Source: Bryobacterales bacterium
GTDB taxonomy: Bacteria; Acidobacteriota; Terriglobia; Bryobacterales; Bryobacteraceae
Direction of reading: 5' to 3'
Assembly (NCBI GenBank): GCA_020852755.1
Contig: JADZAF010000022.1
Location: 1-42,054, forward strand
Length of the DNA stretch: 42,054 bases
Part shown: piece after piece, positions 35,556 to 42,054 of the stretch
Layout: each line of letters opens with the position of its first letter
Numbering within the stretch: the stretch's first letter is position 1
Notes under the pieces: model-generated
What the model saw: only the letters and a program-made list of their open reading frames with translations
Told to the model about the DNA's origin: nothing
Database searches by the model: none
Made by a program: the position numbers and the translations under genes

Positions 35556-36169
35556 ACGCAATCTCCCAGCGCCAGGCGCATCTTCTGCGTGGCGCGAAAC
35601 AGGCAGTTCTTGGCCGCTTCCTCGGAAGTCCCCAGGACCTCGCCGATGGCCCGCAGCCGCAAGCCCTGGTAGTGGCGCAGCTCGAACACCATGCGCTCCC
35701 GGGGCGTCAGCTCGTCCAGGGCGGCCCCGATGCGGTCCTGCAACTGCCGGTTCCACAGGCTGCGTTCCGGGTTGCCCAGCGCCCGTTGTTCCTCCAGGCT
35801 GTCCATACGGTTCACCGGCCCTTCCGAGGTCTCCAGCACGGCTGCATCTTCCTTTCGGACCTTACGCCGCCTTAGGTGGTCCAGGCAGAGGTTGGTCACG
35901 ATCCTGTACAGCCAGGTGTAGAAGCTGCAGTCGAACCGGAACGAATGGATATTCCGGTAGACCTTCAGGAAAGCCTCCTGGTACACGTCGCGGGCGTCCT
36001 CGGAGGAACGCAGCAGACCCGCGGCCAGGCGAAGCACACTCTGGTCGTACATGCGGACGAGCTGGTCGAAAGCGCCCCGATCGCCCTTTTGAACCGACCG
36101 GATCAATTCCCATTCCTCCGGCTGAGCAGCCACCCTGGCCCCCGCCGCCGCGGCAGCGTGTGGATCCAT
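35552..36169 (-). CDS. ECF-type RNA polymerase sigma factor
   Basis: The 205-residue protein has sigma region 2 (about 25-95: DRGAFDQLVRMYDQSVLRLA, DARDVYQEAFLKVYRNI, FYTWLYRIVTNLCLDHLRRRK) and sigma region 4 (about 145-200: LDELTPRERMVFELRHYQGLRLRAIGEVLGTSEEAAKNCLFRA), with no region 1 or 3, as in ECF factors. It is followed, with ATGA overlap, by its probable zinc anti-sigma factor, then by exported stress-type proteins. A candidate ECF promoter upstream suggests autoregulation. The start ATG at 36169 has no strong ribosome site. Confidence 0.95.
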   Translation of the reverse strand: MDPHAAAAAGARVAAQPEEWELIRSVQKGDRGAFDQLVRMYDQSVLRLAAGLLRSSEDARDVYQEAFLKVYRNIHSFRFDCSFYTWLYRIVTNLCLDHLRRRKVRKEDAAVLETSEGPVNRMDSLEEQRALGNPERSLWNRQLQDRIGAALDELTPRERMVFELRHYQGLRLRAIGEVLGTSEEAAKNCLFRATQKMRLALGDCV

Positions 36170-36244
36170 ATGTTCAGATCTTACATGGTTGATTCAAGCG
36201 AAGCCGCTACCTTACACAGGCTTTGACGGAACCGTAAGGAAAAC

Positions 36245-36272
36245 GTCACGCCCCGGCCAGGGGTAAGGTTCC
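36245..36272 (-). promoter_or_regulatory. Candidate ECF-type autoregulatory promoter
   Basis: On the minus strand GGAACC, a typical ECF -35 (GGAAC core), is followed after 16 bp by CGTGAC, a CGT-containing -10 of the kind ECF factors use. It lies about 76 bp upstream of the sigma gene ATG, in the correct orientation. Confidence 0.4.
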
Positions 36273-36301
36273 TTCCGTGGAAGTGATAGATCCGCCTCGG
36301 C

Positions 36302-36330
36302 TTGACACCCGGGGATTCACGCCTAACAAT
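36302..36330 (+). promoter_or_regulatory. Candidate promoter of the tubulin/Hsp70/vWA operon
   Basis: A perfect TTGACA (36302-36307), 17 bp, then AACAAT (36325-36330; 4 of 6 to TATAAT). Predicted start is near 36337, with a leader of about 108 nt to the TTG start at 36445. The -10 lies inside the inverted repeat listed at 36319. Confidence 0.45.
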
Positions 36331-36338
36331 TAAGGCGT
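36319..36338. promoter_or_regulatory. Inverted repeat over the -10 region (possible operator)
   Basis: ACGCCT, 8 bp, AGGCGT: a 6-bp perfect inverted repeat centred on the predicted -10 of the plus-strand operon and 47 bp from the ECF-type promoter of the opposite strand. It could be a repressor site for either operon. Only one copy is seen, so this is a weak inference. Confidence 0.3.
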
Positions 36339-36444
36339 ATCGCTGAACGGCCCGGATCGCCACCCGCCCGCGAGACGGTTCTGAACCGGAGAGGGCGGGG
36401 AAGCGTTCTTTTGAGCAGATCTTCAGTCCGGAACGGAGTCTACT

Positions 36445-37044
36445 TTGGCGGCACGCACTTTCGCTTTCTTTTCCATCCTGGCGATTCTGAGCCTGACCCT
36501 CGCCGGAACCGTGGTTGCCCAGGAAGAAGAATCCCGGGATATCTTCTGCAAGCGGCAGGACGACGTGTTTGCCCAGGACTTCGACGGCCTGGTCTTCCTG
36601 GTCGCCCTGGGCCTTTTCTGCTTCCTCGTGCCATGGCTCCTTCCCATGCTGCTGGGCTACCGGGGCTGGTGGCTGACCCGGCCGCTGGCCCGCTGGGCGG
36701 CCATCGCATCGGTGGGAACTCTGGCGGCCGCGATTGCGTTTGTTGTATTACCGGCCTTAGCCGCGCGGGGTATGATTCCGCCCGCCCTCGGTCTGGCCCT
36801 GTACCCGGGAGTCAGCCCGGAGTATGCGGGGTGTGGAACGGCCGAGATCGAGTCGCGCGGGCTGCTGTGGGGCCTGGTCGGCCGCGGGCGCGCGGCGGTG
36901 ATCGCCGGCCCGGTGCGGATGCTGCTGGTCTTCGTCGCCGGCGCCGCAACCTGGTCGCTGCTGTACTGGCTGGTTTCGGTCCTCTGGCTGCGGTGGCGCG
37001 GATTGCCGCGGCAGGTGGGGGCGGCGCTCAAGGGAGGCTCATGA
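36445..37044 (+). CDS. Small multi-pass membrane protein, first gene of the NTPase operon
   Basis: The 199-residue protein begins with TTG at 36445, after GGAG with 7-bp spacing. A signal-like helix (about 5-25, AQ end) is followed by a short extracytoplasmic stretch with Cys35, then membrane helices at about 48-70, 83-106 and 149-180, the last followed by a basic Trp/Arg-rich tail (WLRWRGLPRQ). I do not recognise a family. Its stop overlaps the tubulin-like gene start (ATGA), so the products are probably made together, and it is a good candidate for the membrane anchor of the complex. The assignment as a real gene rests on its hydrophobic pattern, ribosome site and overlap. Confidence 0.8.
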   Translation: MAARTFAFFSILAILSLTLAGTVVAQEEESRDIFCKRQDDVFAQDFDGLVFLVALGLFCFLVPWLLPMLLGYRGWWLTRPLARWAAIASVGTLAAAIAFVVLPALAARGMIPPALGLALYPGVSPEYAGCGTAEIESRGLLWGLVGRGRAAVIAGPVRMLLVFVAGAATWSLLYWLVSVLWLRWRGLPRQVGAALKGGS

Positions 37045-38348
37045 ACCACCTGATTGTGGCCATCGGCGGCACGGGACAGATGGTGCTGCACTACTACGTC
37101 CAGGCGTACCTTTTGGGGCAGGTGGCCGATCCGTTCCGGGCCGTGGTCGTGGATACCGACGAACCCATCGCCTCGCTGCGCTATCTGGGCGGCTTTTTCC
37201 GCGCCATCCGGCAAGGGTTGAGCGAAGAGGATGCCCGGCGGGTGCCCGAGCTGGAAACCATCAAGATCGAGGTAAAGGAGGGCAGCCAGATCTACGAGGT
37301 GCTGACCGGATCGCCCCTACCGGATCAGGCCGGCTTTCACAACCCGATCATGGCCTACTACGGCCGGGATGCCCTGCGCCAGGACGCCAACAAGGGTCTC
37401 TTCGCGCTGCCCGCGCTGGTCGCCGTGGCTGCCTGCCGCGAGACGGTCTCGCGCCTGGGCGTGATGCACGTCCACGACGACACCAACATCGCCCTGGCCG
37501 GCTCGGTGATCGGCGGCACCGGCGGCGGGCTGCTGGTGCCCGCGCTTTCCACTCTCCAGGAGCGAACCAAGGGGCTGGGGCGCGTTTCCTTCCGGGCGGT
37601 GCTGTTCGGAGAGTACTTCGTACCCGATCCGGGCAAGGGAGTGCAGGCCCGCTTCGGGTCGAACAAGCGCCTGGTCCTGCAGATTCTGGGCGAGGCCGCC
37701 TCCAAGCTGTACCGCTACTCGCTGGTGGACGAGGGCGCCGCCGTCGAGCGCAATCCGGACGCGGAAAAGCGCTCCGACCACCTGAAATGGCCGGCCCCGG
37801 AAAGCCCCTGCTGGAAAGGAGTGGCGGCCCTGCGGCACCTGCTGCGGGAAACCACGGCGGAGGCGCGCCAGTGGCCGGACAACGAGGTCCCGGCCGCCGA
37901 GTGCGCCCGCGAGTTTCCGCAACCCAACGTCGTCCAGGCGCTCAGCCACCGCCTGCCGGTAATCCATACCCTGATCCGGGAGAAGGTGGTGGAGAAGTTC
38001 GCTTCCGATCCCGCGGCCGCGCGGATCTGGGGGCGCGACCTGGGAGTGTTTCTGAGCACGTACTGGAAGGCGGCGGCCACCGGCCTGGGCGGGATGGACC
38101 GCACCGACGGCTTTCTTTCCGCTGTTCAGGACGCCCTGCGGCAGGAGTGGGACGGCGCGGGGGCCTACGGGCTTGCCCGGGTGTTCCCGCACTCCGATAC
38201 ACCGCGCGTGCCGGTAGCGCGCGTGCGCCGGATCCGCTGGGATCCTCCGGCACGGCCTTTGAACGTGAACAGTTTCAGGAACCGCGACGAGGCGCGCCGG
38301 ATCGCAGCGGCCTCGCTGCTTCTGCACGCCCTGCGGGCGGGGGACTGA
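37041..38348 (+). CDS. Tubulin/FtsZ-superfamily-like GTPase candidate
   Basis: The 435-residue protein starts LIVAIGGTGQMVLHYYVQAYLL, like the T1 loop and first helix of FtsZ/tubulin, with VVVDTD (35-40) at the next strand. GSVIGGTGGG (154-163) corresponds to the tubulin T4 signature GGGTG[ST]G, preceded by a strand-helix layout as in FtsZ. I do not see the T7 catalytic NxDxx[DE] motif, so the polymer-dependent GTPase site may be altered or absent. The C-terminal 200 residues are helical and unrecognised. AGGGAGG precedes the ATG at 37041, which overlaps the membrane protein stop. Bacterial tubulin-like families paired with vWA proteins have been proposed as membrane-remodelling systems; the neighbouring vWA and Hsp70-type genes fit that idea. 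Family call is inference from motifs. Confidence 0.7.
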   Translation: MNHLIVAIGGTGQMVLHYYVQAYLLGQVADPFRAVVVDTDEPIASLRYLGGFFRAIRQGLSEEDARRVPELETIKIEVKEGSQIYEVLTGSPLPDQAGFHNPIMAYYGRDALRQDANKGLFALPALVAVAACRETVSRLGVMHVHDDTNIALAGSVIGGTGGGLLVPALSTLQERTKGLGRVSFRAVLFGEYFVPDPGKGVQARFGSNKRLVLQILGEAASKLYRYSLVDEGAAVERNPDAEKRSDHLKWPAPESPCWKGVAALRHLLRETTAEARQWPDNEVPAAECAREFPQPNVVQALSHRLPVIHTLIREKVVEKFASDPAAARIWGRDLGVFLSTYWKAAATGLGGMDRTDGFLSAVQDALRQEWDGAGAYGLARVFPHSDTPRVPVARVRRIRWDPPARPLNVNSFRNRDEARRIAAASLLLHALRAGD

Positions 38349-38349
38349 C

Positions 38350-41319
38350 GTGGCTACCGTCAACAACATTCTGCACGACACCTGGCAGCACCAGGCCATT
38401 CACGCCGAATCCATTCCGCATTTCCTGCACTGGGACCTGGCCTACCTGTGGATTCTTCAGCAGGATCCCGGGCAGCGGCCGGATCAGTGGGAGTTCCGCA
38501 TCCGGGGCTGGAAGCGGTTGCTCCACCAGTTCCTGCTGGGGAGACTCAGCGTGCGGCCGGAACCGCTGCCTTACCGGCTGAGGGACCGCGCCATGACGTC
38601 CGGCATCCAGGAGGCCGGGCTGTTGTACCTGGGCGACACGCTGGTGGGCGTGCTCAGCCACACCGTGCTGGTGCGGCCGCTGCCCGATTTCGTCCGCGAG
38701 GACCTGGCCCTGATTCCAGAACCGGAGCCGGGAGAACTGGGGCCCCTGGCCCAGTTCCTCGGGCTGTTGAAAGAGCAGGTGGCCGGTCTGCGCGAGCGGG
38801 GTCCTCTGTTCGGCGGATTGGAGCGCGTCATCGCGGGTGAATTCGCGGCCGTGCAGGCCCGGGTGCTGCCGGCAGCGGCCGCCGGTATCTTCTGGCCCGA
38901 AAGGCGCGAGCCGGTGCTGCTGCTCAAGCGCGTGGAATGGCTGGAGCAGGCCGAGCCTGCCGATCTGCTGGAGCCGGTCAGCGTGATGGTCTGCGAGCGC
39001 GAGGAGCCGCGCCGTGTGTTTCTCCCCGCCTGCCGCCACTGCCAGGCGCCGCTGACCACCGAGCGGGAACAGACCACCGAGGTGGACGGACCGGAGGTGG
39101 CGCTGTTGTGTGCGAAGCCCGAATGCCGGGCGGAGAACCGAATCCCGCTGGAACGGTTCCTGATCTGGGTGCGCGAATCCGACGCGGTGGTCTGGACCGA
39201 CCGCGATTTTCCGATCGCCGATGCGGCGAAATCGGCGCCGCCCGAAGCGCAGGTAGCCGGCAACCTCGTGGAGTTCGAGTGGCGCCCCTCGACGCTTCCG
39301 GCGAGCCGTGGACGGCGGGGTCCCGACCGCCGCTGGCTGCGGCTGCGTTTCCCGGGCCGGGCGTTGCGCGCTCTCGCGCTGGACCGGATCTTCTTCAAGC
39401 GCATCCTGGTTCCCGGGAGCGACCGCCAGGATTTCTCGGGCTTGCCGGTGCGCAGCGAATGGTTCCAAGCGCTGGAGAGCCCGGTGCAGCCCCAGGTGAC
39501 ACCCGACCGCATCTCGTACCCGGCGCTGAAACTGCGCGGCTGGCCGTTTCCCATCGAGAAGCATTACGGGTCGCTGAGTGTCGAGGAGGACCGCGAAATC
39601 GCGCTGGCCGTCTATCCCAAGCCCATGCACCCCGGCTGGAAGCCGTACCGGGTGGCGGCGCTGGGCCGTTCCGCCTCCAAGTACCGGCTGGCCGGACACG
39701 GAGCGCTTCCTCACGTGGCCCATTGCGACGGCTGGCCGGAGATGGTTTCCTTGGAGTCCGCCGATGGCGCCGCCGGAGCGACCTGGGACCTGCGCGATCT
39801 CCGGGCCCGCCCGCCGTCATCCCCCGCGGCGCCCAACATCGACCTGGGCATCGATTTCGGGACCACCAACACGGTCATCTATTTCCAGGACGACGGCACG
39901 GACGAGCCCCTCGACGCGACACGCAACGCCTTGCAGCCCGGCGCCCTGGCCGGCCTGGTGCACTGGGTACATCCCCGCCGCCCCAACCCCGAGGCGCTGA
40001 GCTGGTTTCTGCCCGGCCCGCCGAGAGACCCCGAGCAGGGCTACCTCATCCCTTCCGCCTTCTGGCGGATGGAGGGAGTCGAGTTCACGCCGATCCGCTG
40101 GAACTCGTGTCTCCCGTCGGCCGGTGCAAAGCCGGTCCACGGATTCAAGTGGGACAAGGGCACGCTGGACCGCAGGCAGGAGCGGCGCCAGTACCTGGAG
40201 GAACTGCTCTTCCTCGCCACACCTTACATCCTGGAACGTCTGGAAGTGCGCAACCGCGCCGCCAGCCTGCGCCTGGGCTTCTCCTACCCGCTGGCGTTCG
40301 ATCGTAAGAAGCGCCTGGAGTTCCAGAACCTGTTGAAGCAGGTGGCCGCCGGATTCGCGCAGCGCAGCGGCATGCAGGTTTCCCTGGTCTCCATCAACGA
40401 ATCGCTGGCCTCGCTGCGGGCCTTCGGCGCTCCGCCCGCGCGGCAGATGTTCCTGGTTGCGGACATGGGCGGCGGCACCATGGATCTGGCCCTGTTCCGC
40501 TACCGGCCCAACGGCGGGGACCGCGAGGATATCGAGCAGATCGGCTCGGTCGAGTTCGGAGGGGAAGTATTCATCGAGCGCCTGGCCGAGGAACTGGGCC
40601 GGCCGTATTGGGAGATCCGCGATGCCGTGACCGGGCACAGCGCGCACGATCTCGGCCGGACGGACGTGATGGGGCGCCTGCTGGAGCGTTTTCAGCCCAT
40701 GGCGCTGGAATTTCTGCGCACCATGCTGGCCGCGTACCGCAAGAAGAACCCGGACGAGGACCTGCGCCTGCTGCTGGCCGGCAACGGGTGGCGGCTGCGC
40801 GAACTGGCTCTCCCCGGCCGGGATCCGGCTGGAGCGTTCGACCGTTACTTCGCGGACATGATCGGCTACTTCGGTGATGCCCGGGCGGTCTTCGGCAAGC
40901 ATTCCATCCCCGGCATCCCCTCGGCCAAGCATTGGGTGGCATGCGGGGCGCTGCGCAATGCCAAACGCGGCCAGACTCAGGAACTGGAGGCTGACTATCC
41001 CAGCGCGCTGCCCGCCGGCCGCGCGGTGCGCTTCGACTCGGCCTCTGTCGACTGGCATGCTCTGGTAGGCGAGGGCGGCTGGCGGGTGCCTTTGCCTGAC
41101 GAGGCCATTCGCAATGGCCGCATCGACTGTGAGTTTGAGAACGGCCCGCCACTGCCGGAAAGCTGGCGGCCGTTCTTCGACAACGCGGTGACATTGCGCG
41201 ACCGCTATCCGGATCCCGACCAGTTCCGGGAAGCGCTCATCAAGCACATCAGCGGCGGACGGCTGCTGAAGGGGCCGCTGACCCTGATCCTGGAGACTCA
41301 CTGGAAGAAGACCATATGA
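38350..41319 (+). CDS. Zinc-ribbon-like domain fused to Hsp70/actin-type ATPase
   Basis: The 989-residue protein starts with GTG 1 bp after the upstream stop. Residues 1-490 are unrecognised apart from a probable zinc site (C228, C231, C254, C259 in ACRHCQAP and LCAKPEC). Residues 495-870 follow the Hsp70 ATPase: phosphate-1 LGIDFGTTNTVI (499-510), connect-1 INESLASL (682-689; INEPTAAA in DnaK), phosphate-2 VADMGGGTMDLALF (703-716), EFGGEVFIERL (735-745) and the adenosine motif LLLAGNGWRLREL (807-819), then HWVACGALRNA. There is no Hsp70 peptide-binding domain; the last 120 residues are a different tail. So it is an Hsp70-superfamily ATPase adapted for another job. Length and layout invite comparison with the SrfB family. 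Its last 4 bp overlap the vWA gene (ATGA). Confidence 0.85.
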   Translation: MATVNNILHDTWQHQAIHAESIPHFLHWDLAYLWILQQDPGQRPDQWEFRIRGWKRLLHQFLLGRLSVRPEPLPYRLRDRAMTSGIQEAGLLYLGDTLVGVLSHTVLVRPLPDFVREDLALIPEPEPGELGPLAQFLGLLKEQVAGLRERGPLFGGLERVIAGEFAAVQARVLPAAAAGIFWPERREPVLLLKRVEWLEQAEPADLLEPVSVMVCEREEPRRVFLPACRHCQAPLTTEREQTTEVDGPEVALLCAKPECRAENRIPLERFLIWVRESDAVVWTDRDFPIADAAKSAPPEAQVAGNLVEFEWRPSTLPASRGRRGPDRRWLRLRFPGRALRALALDRIFFKRILVPGSDRQDFSGLPVRSEWFQALESPVQPQVTPDRISYPALKLRGWPFPIEKHYGSLSVEEDREIALAVYPKPMHPGWKPYRVAALGRSASKYRLAGHGALPHVAHCDGWPEMVSLESADGAAGATWDLRDLRARPPSSPAAPNIDLGIDFGTTNTVIYFQDDGTDEPLDATRNALQPGALAGLVHWVHPRRPNPEALSWFLPGPPRDPEQGYLIPSAFWRMEGVEFTPIRWNSCLPSAGAKPVHGFKWDKGTLDRRQERRQYLEELLFLATPYILERLEVRNRAASLRLGFSYPLAFDRKKRLEFQNLLKQVAAGFAQRSGMQVSLVSINESLASLRAFGAPPARQMFLVADMGGGTMDLALFRYRPNGGDREDIEQIGSVEFGGEVFIERLAEELGRPYWEIRDAVTGHSAHDLGRTDVMGRLLERFQPMALEFLRTMLAAYRKKNPDEDLRLLLAGNGWRLRELALPGRDPAGAFDRYFADMIGYFGDARAVFGKHSIPGIPSAKHWVACGALRNAKRGQTQELEADYPSALPAGRAVRFDSASVDWHALVGEGGWRVPLPDEAIRNGRIDCEFENGPPLPESWRPFFDNAVTLRDRYPDPDQFREALIKHISGGRLLKGPLTLILETHWKKTI

Positions 41320-42054
41320 GACTGCATGCCGCGCTCGCGGGAGCGTTGCTGGCGTTCGGCTCGCTCTCCTGCGGGCCCCAGTGCACACTGCCCGCGCTGG
41401 GCTCGGGCGCGAGCGTCAAGCCCGGCGGCGCCGCCACCTGCTGCCTCAGCTACCCGCCGCAGCCGTTCGACGCCCGGGTGCAGTTCCTGGTGGACGATTC
41501 CGGGTCCATGGGCGGCTTCGCCCGCTCGCTCCCCAGGCTGTTCCTGTGGGCCGAACAGGGCCTCAGCCAGGTTCAGGGGCGCATGCTGCGGCTGGCTTCG
41601 CGGCGCAGCTGCTACTTCAGCCAGCGGCAGGGGATGCACGGTTGCGTGGAAGGCGCTCTGCCGGCCGGGCGCTTCCAGGCGGCCGGAGACACGAGCCTGC
41701 ACGACGCGGTAGCCGGCGCTGCCGATTACGATCTGACGCTGATCCTCACCGACGGCGTCGCCGCCACCGGCGTGGGCGGATCGGGGGATTGCGCGTCGGG
41801 AGTCGATGCGGCCTGTGTGGCCCGTGCCCTGCAGCGGGCGATCGCGCCTCGGCCGGGCGAGCCCCAGGGATCGACCGCCGGCATCTGGGTGGTGCCCATC
41901 GTGGCCCTGTTCGACGGCCGCCTCTACACGGAGGAATTGATCGCGCCCGGCGATTTCAACCCGGCGGCCGCGATGGAGGCGGTACAAAGCGAGACCGCCA
42001 CGACCGCGCGGATTGCCAGTCCGGGCCTGGACAACAACAACCGGCTGGTCTACA
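41316..42054 (+). CDS. Exported von Willebrand A protein, 3' truncated
   Basis: The ATG at 41316 overlaps the Hsp70-like stop and the frame stays open to the window end (246 codons). A signal peptide ends at SLSC (Cys19), possibly a lipoprotein site although Leu at -3 is missing. The vWA domain has a complete MIDAS: D60, S62 and S64 in FLVDDSGSM, T126 in AGDTSLHD, and D146 in LILTDGVA. Several extra Cys (C23, C42, C43, C99, C110) suggest disulfides outside the cytoplasm. Metal-binding vWA proteins dock protein ligands; here the partner may be the membrane protein or another operon product. The C-terminus is not in the window. Confidence 0.88.
   Translation, partial: MRLHAALAGALLAFGSLSCGPQCTLPALGSGASVKPGGAATCCLSYPPQPFDARVQFLVDDSGSMGGFARSLPRLFLWAEQGLSQVQGRMLRLASRRSCYFSQRQGMHGCVEGALPAGRFQAAGDTSLHDAVAGAADYDLTLILTDGVAATGVGGSGDCASGVDAACVARALQRAIAPRPGEPQGSTAGIWVVPIVALFDGRLYTEELIAPGDFNPAAAMEAVQSETATTARIASPGLDNNNRLVY

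Noticed and set aside
36411..37040. In-frame upstream extension of the tubulin-like gene
   Set aside because: It would cover the membrane protein gene in another frame; AGGGAGG and the ATGA overlap support the start at 37041.
39817..41388. 523-codon minus-strand frame opposite the Hsp70-like and vWA genes
   Set aside because: The plus strand carries the Hsp70 motifs; the minus translation has none.
1..42054. tRNA, rRNA, CRISPR array, riboswitch or insertion sequence
   Set aside because: None seen on reading both strands; intergenic gaps are all below 300 bp and no direct-repeat array was found. Covariance-model searches (Rfam, tRNAscan) could not be run.

Overview
The window is GC-rich and tightly packed, with no tRNA, rRNA, insertion sequence, CRISPR array or prophage that I can see. 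It most likely comes from an Acidobacteriota chromosome of the Solibacter/Bryobacter type. The reasons are a MacB/FtsX-like orphan permease of the acidobacterial ADOP kind, many Tat- or Sec-exported carbohydrate-type enzymes, and a DUF1844 housekeeping protein beside an MBL hydrolase. This placement is inference from gene content; no marker gene is present. No gene-free stretch exceeds 300 bases.

Positions 1-5942 and 10989-15770 hold exported or periplasmic catabolic-type genes: a ceramidase-like protein (5' truncated), a creatininase-family hydrolase, a DUF362 protein, an exported RidA, a CBM9-like protein, a Tat-type TIM-barrel protein, an exported RraA-like protein, a Gfo/Idh/MocA oxidoreductase and a sugar-isomerase-like protein. 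Between them, on the minus strand (10856 to 5946), is a three-gene unit: ADOP permease, FMN split-barrel protein, and a 626-residue RtcB-like protein. The last keeps the five metal ligands but has Gln in place of the nucleotide-accepting His.

Positions 15767-24310 are mainly housekeeping and regulation: a TGS-domain GTPase, a PDZ/membrane/GAF/PAS histidine kinase overlapping its sigma-54 response regulator (variant GAFTSA loop), DUF1844, an MBL hydrolase, RibF and CysE. Positions 24389-27633 hold a secreted glycosidase-like protein, a DnaC-like loader with a zinc knuckle and a small Cys/His protein. Positions 27820-30805 are a vitamin B6 operon (MocR-type regulator, PdxS, PdxT), convergent with PurH.

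Positions 36169-32416 (minus strand) are an envelope-stress-like operon: ECF sigma factor, zinc-type anti-sigma factor with HEAT-like repeats, a repetitive beta-helix-like exported protein and a double-PDZ protein. It is preceded by a candidate ECF-type autoregulatory promoter.

The most unusual system lies at the right end (36445 to beyond 42054, plus strand): a small membrane protein, a tubulin/FtsZ-like GTPase candidate, a 989-residue protein with a zinc-ribbon-like N-terminal half fused to an Hsp70/actin-type ATPase, and an exported von Willebrand A protein with a complete MIDAS, cut by the window edge. The junctions are ATGA overlaps or a 1-bp gap, so the four products are probably made together and may form one NTP-driven machine at the membrane.
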